In this document: one piece after another, positions 55,801-58,613 of the stretch
Layout: the number at the start of each line of letters is the position of its first letter
Position numbering within the stretch: the stretch's first letter is position 1
Origin: a virus
Virus record (IMG/VR): IMGVR_UViG_3300005527_003647
Coordinates: 1 to 58,613 of that record
Length of the DNA: 58,613 nt
Reading direction: 5' to 3' (one strand)
The notes under the pieces: generated by a model
What the model saw: only the letters and a program-made list of their open reading frames with translations
Told to the model about the DNA's origin: nothing
Databases searched by the model: none
Translations under genes and position numbers: made by a program

Positions 55801-58613
55801 CAATAGTTGGTTATGTAGATGAGTTTTTGGGCGATGGAGCTTGTACAGAATTTACACTAATAAACACTCCTAATAGTGAGAATTTAACTTTAATAAGCAT
55901 TTCCGGATTAGTTCAGTCTAAAAACAATTATTCGTTAACGGGTAATGTAATAACATTTAGTACAGCACCTCCATTAAATTCCAAAATTGAAATTAATACT
56001 TTCTCTGGCGGCGGCGCAGGATTAAGTTTTGATGCTGCTAATTCAGCTGGTTTATATGCTAATGCAGCTTTTGCTTTAGCTAACACAGTTTCAAGTGGCT
56101 CAGTTGATAATTATGCTAGACCTAATTCTAATGCTGCATTTGAAGCAGCTAATAGTGGATCAAGTTATGCTAACTCAGCTTATGGTCAAGCTAATACAGC
56201 TACTACAAATGCTGCAACTGCTGATGGTAAAGCTGTAACAGCTGGCAGTTATGCTAATAGTGCTTATGGTCAAGCTAATACAGCTACTACAAATGCTGCT
56301 ACTGCTGACAGTAAAGCAGTAACAGCTGGCGATTATGCTAATTCGGCATTTGGTGTAGCAAATACAAAATATTCTTCTTCTGGTGGCACTGTTTCTGGCG
56401 ATGTAATCATTACTGGTAACTTAACCGTAAGTGGAACTAGAACGATAGTAGATACAGAAATTGTAACTATAGCTGATAATTTAATTGATCTTAACAGTAA
56501 TTTTACAACAGGAACACCCACTGAAAATGGTGGCATAAGAGTAATTCGTGGAGATGAAGTACCTGTACAATTAAGATGGAATGAAAGTGCAAAATATTGG
56601 CAGTTCAGTAATGATGGTGCCTCTTTTATTAATATTTCTTCACAGTCAGCAGAAAGTTATTCTAATGCTGCATTTAGTGTTGCCAACTCATCATCCAGTT
56701 ATGCTAACTCAGCATTTGCTGCTGCTAACAATGCTACAGACACATGGGTAAGAAATGCTGCTAATGCAGCTTCCAGTTATGCCAATTCAGCATTTGGTAC
56801 TGCAAATAGCGCAACTACTAATGCTGCAACTGCTGATGGTAAAGCTGTAACAGCTGGCAGTTATGCTAACTCAGCATTTGGTGCTGCCAATACGTCAGAT
56901 TCAAAAGCTTTAAGTGCAGGACTTTATGCTAATGCTGCCTTTGATTTAGCTAACACAATTTCTAGTGGTTCAGTTGATAACTACGCTAGACCTCATGCTA
57001 ATGCTGCATATAATACTGCTAACAGTGCTTCCAGTTATGCTAATTCTGCATTTGATACTGCTAATACAGTAGATAGTAAAGTAGTAACATCTGGCAGTTA
57101 TGCTAATGGAGCTTATACTCAAGCAAATACCGCAACTACAAATGCTGCAACTGCTGATGGTAAAGCTGTAACAGCAGGATCTTATGCTAACTCAGCTTAT
57201 ACTCAAGCTAATACCGCAACTACTAATGCTGCAACTGCTGATGGTAAAGCAGTAACAGCTGGCAGTTATGCTAATGCTGCATTTGCTTTAGCTAATACAA
57301 TCTCAAGTGGATCAATTGATAGCTATGCCAGACCTCATGCTAATGCTGCTTTTGAGGTAGCTAATAGTGCTTCTGGTTATGCTAATGCTGCATTTGCTTT
57401 AGCTAACACAATTTCAAGTGGCTCAGTTGACAATTATGCTAGACCTCATGCTAATGCAGCTTTTGAGGTAGCTAATAGTGCTTCCAGTTATGCTAATGCA
57501 GCATTTGATACTGCTAATACGGCAGATAGTAAATCAGTAACATCTGGTAACTATGCTAATGGAGCTTATACTCAAGCAAATACAGCCACAACTAATGCTG
57601 CAACTGCCGATTCTAAAGCAGTAACATCTGGATCGTATGCTAATAGTGCTTTTGGTACTGCTAATACAGCCACAACTAATGCTGCAACTGCTGATGGTAA
57701 AGCAGTATCAGCTGGCAGTTATGCTAACTCAGCATTTGGTACTGCTAATACAGCCACAACTAATGCTGCAACTGCTGATGGTAAAGCAGTATCAGCTGGC
57801 AGTTATGCTAACTCAGCATTTGGTACTGCTAATACATCGGACAGTAAAGCAGTAACATCTGGATCGTATGCTAATAGTGCTTTTGGTACTGCTAATACAG
57901 CCACAACTAATGCTGCAACTGCCGATTCTAAAGCTGTAACAGCTGGCAGTTATGCTAACTCAGCATTTGGTACTGCTAACAATAAATTAAATTCTTCTGG
58001 TGGTACAATTTCTGGTGATTTAACTGTTAATGGAAATATTAGTGTAACAGGTTGTACAACGACATTAACAGTCAATACATTAAGAACTTCAGATCATATT
58101 ATCGATTTAGGATTTGGCACTGTAGGAGTTCCTACACAAAATGCAGGTATAAGAATACTTCGTGGTGATGAAAATCCTGTGCAATTGAGATGGGTTGAAG
58201 ATGACAATTCATGGGAATTTACCAACGATGGTGCAAATTATTTAAAAATAGGTGCTCAATCTGGTGAAATTTATGCTAATTTAGCATTTACTGCTGCTAA
58301 TACACCAAGTCATGTAGCTAATTCTGCATCAAGTTATGCTAATGCATCTTTCATACATGCTAATGCAGCTTTTGCTGTTGCTAACTCCGGTGGAGGTGCT
58401 GGTACAGACTCTTACGCAAGAGACACCGCAAACTCAGCTAGTGTGTATGCTAATGCAGCCTTTGCTGCAGCAAATACAGGAGGTGGTGGAGGCGGAGGTA
58501 CAGGTCAATATGCATCTACGATGAAAGTGGACTCATTCACTGGAACTGGTGCCTGTACACAATTTACACTGACACAAGAACCAAGTGGTGAAGATTATAC
58601 AATTGTTTCTTTG
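49878..58613 (+). CDS. Giant tail fibre protein 3, Ala-heptad repeats, open at the right edge (at least 2912 codons)
   Basis: ATG 49878 starts 'MTYSYIGNQSTSNQLNKVKT', and the frame is then open without a stop to the window edge, so the end is missing. Most of it is heptads with Ala at positions 1 and 4, in units of 21 (ANTADSK AVTAGSY ANSAFGA) and 28 residues. Beta modules start near 51200, 52485, 54238, 56360 and 57985; the one at 54238 is a close relative of the 49040 module of fibre 2. Three further domains start near 53755, 55810 and 58525 ('FVGTGSCTTFQL', 'FLGDGACTEFTL', 'FTGTGACTQFTL') and are like the GDG-ACT-FTL beta domain of marine phage fibres. Confidence 0.86.
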   Translation, partial: MTYSYIGNQSTSNQLNKVKTEANSAFSAANSSGSYANSAFSAANTADSKAVTSGLYANSAYALANTVSSGAIDNYARPHANAAFEVANSSSSYSNSAFLAANTSDSKAVTAGSYANSAYGQANTATTNAATADTKAVDAGNYANSAFGIANTANVNSISAGSYANSAYTQANTATTNAATADGKAVTAGSYANSSFSAANTADGKAVTSGSYANSAFATANTVDDKVSTSGSYANSAFGAANTADTKAVNAGSYANAAFGQANTATTNAATADSKAVSAGNYANAAFDVANTADGKAVTAGSYANSAYVQANTATTNAATADSKAVSAGEYANSSFGAANTADSKAVTAGNYANSAFGSANTADAKAVTSGLYANAAYALANTISSGAIDNYARPHANAAFEVANSASSYANNAFASANTADSKAVTSGSYANSAFSAANNKYSSSGGTITGDVVVTGNLTVSGTQTIINTETLNLADNLIDLNSNFTSGAPTENAGIRIIRGDELPVQLRWNETVDQWQFTVDGSNYNNIASQSVESYANSAFGTANTVDSKAVTAGSYANSAFGTANTATANAATADGKAVTAGSYANSAFAAANTVLSGSVDNYARPHANAAFEVANSSSVYANSAYGQANTATTNAATADSKAISAGSYANSAFSSSNTATTNAATADSKAVSAGEYANSAYGQANTAITNAATADSKAVSASDYANGAFNTANSGSSYANSAFLTSNTADSKAVTSGNYANAAFALANTVSSGSVDNYARPHANAAFEVANSASSYANGAFASANTADSKAVSAGNYANSAYTQANTATTNAATADGKATSAGSYANSAYTQANTATTNAATADDKATSAGSYANSAFSSSNTKFSSSGGTITGDIVVTGNLTVSGTRTIVDTEIVTIADNLIDLNSNFVTGTPTENGGIRVIRGDEVPVQLRWNESAKYWQFSNDGVSYSNVASQISEQYANSAFATANSADSKITTVGNYANSAFGAANTSDSKAVTAGSYANSAYGQANTATTNAATADTKAVTAGSYANAAFALANTVSSGSVDNYARPHANAAFNTANSGSSYANSAFGAANTADSKAVTSGNYANSAYGQANTATTNAATADGKAVTAGLYANGAYSAANTADDKAITSGSYANSAYGQANTATTNAATADSKAVTAGDYANSSFSAANTADGKAVTAGNYANSAYGQANTANTNAATADGKAVTAGSYANSAFAAANNAVDTWVRDAANSASSYANSAFGAANTSDSKAVTAGSYANSSFTKANSAYDLASAVAANGNFILSVKNDTFVGTGSCTTFQLSTTPANEDYTLITIEGVTQLKSSYSLSAANVIFSEAPKLSDNIDVLVFSSDVNPSFGAANSAGLYANAAFALANAVSSGSVDAYARPHANAAFDVANSASGYANSAFGAANTATTNAATADSKAVTAGSYANSAFNTANNNVSNTGGTISGDLSITGNLTVFGNATSIAVSSIKIDDSLIQLAANNESDAIDIGFFGHYSTDAGVTQKHTGLFRDATDGRYYLFYNYEDASFDTLTPNNVIDVANSTFRVANLTANIVTDVISIRGYDPINYTNSAFNAANTADSKAVSAGSYSNAAFEAANSSSGYANSAYGQANTATTNAATADGKAVTAGIYANAAFALANTISSGSVDNYARPHANAAFEVANSASSYANGAFGVANTADSKAVSAGLYANAAFGTANSASSYANSAFGTANTADANAGTADSKAVTAGNYANSAFSVANTSDSKAVTAGSYANAAFALANTVSSGSVDNYARPHANAAFEVANSASGYANSAYGQANTSDSKATSAGSYANSAYGQANTATTNAATADQKAVTSGSYANSAFDTANTATTNASNANSNALIAGSYANSAFAAANNATDTWVRNAANAASSYANSAFGTANTSDSKSQSASLYANAAFALANTLSSGNVDQYARDLSNAASLHSNTAFNFANTLIGTGTSIVGYVDEFLGDGACTEFTLINTPNSENLTLISISGLVQSKNNYSLTGNVITFSTAPPLNSKIEINTFSGGGAGLSFDAANSAGLYANAAFALANTVSSGSVDNYARPNSNAAFEAANSGSSYANSAYGQANTATTNAATADGKAVTAGSYANSAYGQANTATTNAATADSKAVTAGDYANSAFGVANTKYSSSGGTVSGDVIITGNLTVSGTRTIVDTEIVTIADNLIDLNSNFTTGTPTENGGIRVIRGDEVPVQLRWNESAKYWQFSNDGASFINISSQSAESYSNAAFSVANSSSSYANSAFAAANNATDTWVRNAANAASSYANSAFGTANSATTNAATADGKAVTAGSYANSAFGAANTSDSKALSAGLYANAAFDLANTISSGSVDNYARPHANAAYNTANSASSYANSAFDTANTVDSKVVTSGSYANGAYTQANTATTNAATADGKAVTAGSYANSAYTQANTATTNAATADGKAVTAGSYANAAFALANTISSGSIDSYARPHANAAFEVANSASGYANAAFALANTISSGSVDNYARPHANAAFEVANSASSYANAAFDTANTADSKSVTSGNYANGAYTQANTATTNAATADSKAVTSGSYANSAFGTANTATTNAATADGKAVSAGSYANSAFGTANTATTNAATADGKAVSAGSYANSAFGTANTSDSKAVTSGSYANSAFGTANTATTNAATADSKAVTAGSYANSAFGTANNKLNSSGGTISGDLTVNGNISVTGCTTTLTVNTLRTSDHIIDLGFGTVGVPTQNAGIRILRGDENPVQLRWVEDDNSWEFTNDGANYLKIGAQSGEIYANLAFTAANTPSHVANSASSYANASFIHANAAFAVANSGGGAGTDSYARDTANSASVYANAAFAAANTGGGGGGGTGQYASTMKVDSFTGTGACTQFTLTQEPSGEDYTIVSL
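52287..52458 (+). repeat. Near-perfect 84-bp tandem repeat in fibre 3
   Basis: Two adjacent 28-codon units ('NSAYTQANTATTNAATADGK' then ATSAGSYA, and again with ADDK) differ at only a few bases. They show the same heptad-multiple length as the perfect tandem further on. Confidence 0.75.
52542..52619 (+). repeat. 78-bp exact direct repeat, copy 1 (inside fibre 3)
   Basis: Identical to 56427-56504; the distance of 3885 bp is a whole number of codons (1295), so both copies are read in the same frame within a beta module. A second identical stretch of 67 bp begins at 52668 and recurs near 56556. This points to recent module copying or gene conversion. Confidence 0.9.
56427..56504 (+). repeat. 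78-bp exact direct repeat, copy 2 (inside fibre 3)
   Basis: Second copy of the sequence at 52542-52619, in the same frame. The flanking heptads differ between the two places, so the identity is local to the module. Confidence 0.9.
57654..57821 (+). repeat. Perfect 84-bp tandem duplication (two copies, 28 codons each)
   Basis: Copies at 57654-57737 and 57738-57821 are identical base for base, and a third copy begins at 57822 but diverges after about 14 bases. Each copy is four heptads (GTANTAT TNAATAD GKAVSAG SYANSAF in this register). A similar but imperfect 84-bp repeat lies at about 52290-52460. Confidence 0.9.

Noticed and set aside
47949-56536. Minus-strand open frames inside the fibre genes (Ser/Ile/Val-rich, near 47949, 52385 and 56333)
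   Set aside because: They mirror the repeats; two are nearly identical because the DNA module beneath them is duplicated. No ribosome sites and no family pattern.
52270-58524. Leu/Met/Gln-rich plus-strand frames inside fibre 3 (for example at 52270, 54604, 55276, 57637, 58336)
   Set aside because: They are the other reading frame of the repeated heptad codons; the real frame is open through all of them with clear protein domains.
49878-58613. CRISPR-like or satellite-like repetition
   Set aside because: The repeats are in frame, of heptad-multiple length and protein-coding; there are no regular unique spacers.

Overview
This window is very AT-rich (roughly 30% G+C by eye). It is almost wholly coded on the plus strand, with genes touching or overlapping, and it is the tail end of a T4-like myovirus genome. 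Recognisable baseplate genes occur in T4-like order: hub, spike, gp25, gp6, a gp7-position protein and gp8, then a giant fibre-anchoring protein. The mix of T4-type baseplate, a DUF4815-like giant protein, repetitive 'YANSAF' fibres, short sugar genes, a 2OG-Fe(II) oxygenase and tryptophan-halogenase-like genes is typical of marine T4-like phages of SAR11 or picocyanobacterial type. The low G+C favours a Pelagibacter-like host, but the host cannot be proved from this window. No rRNA, tRNA, CRISPR array, IS element or integrase was seen.

Region 1 (1-16.9 kb) is the baseplate: the end of a gp27-like hub gene, a gp5-like OB hub protein with no visible lysozyme domain, a separate spike/needle protein, an unknown 270-residue protein, gp25, gp6, a 931-residue wedge-associated protein, gp8, a 2079-residue protein and a small coiled-coil protein. 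Region 2 (16.9-20.9 kb) is a first tail fibre and a short UDP-sugar dehydrogenase.

Region 3 (20.9-43.7 kb) is the striking part: about 27 tightly packed non-structural genes between two sets of fibre genes. It holds eight different radical SAM proteins. Among them is a protein ending in four copies of the heptapeptide CTCNCNY (12 cysteines), which looks like the core of a ribosomally made, modified peptide (RiPP) or a metal-binding tail. There are also two U32-peptidase-like proteins with four shared cysteines, two flavin-dependent halogenase-like proteins, a split transketolase, two or three glycosyltransferases, three short-chain epimerase/dehydrogenases, two unrelated sugar-deacetylase types (PIG-L and NodB), a 2OG-Fe(II) oxygenase, a sulfotransferase-like protein, several unknown proteins and an A-type Fe-S carrier. 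My reading is a phage-borne peptide-and-glycan modification island. The Fe-S carrier could help supply the Fe-S enzymes, and the products may decorate the virion, since structural fibre genes flank the island. This is inference.

Region 4 (43.7 kb to the end) is a second fibre set: two small conserved structural proteins, a 1756-residue fibre, a 107-residue structural protein, and a fibre gene still open at the right edge after 2912 codons. Both large fibres consist mostly of alanine heptads (A-x-x-A-x-x-x), punctuated by repeated beta-type modules. In the second there are exact DNA repeats, including a perfect 84-bp tandem duplication.
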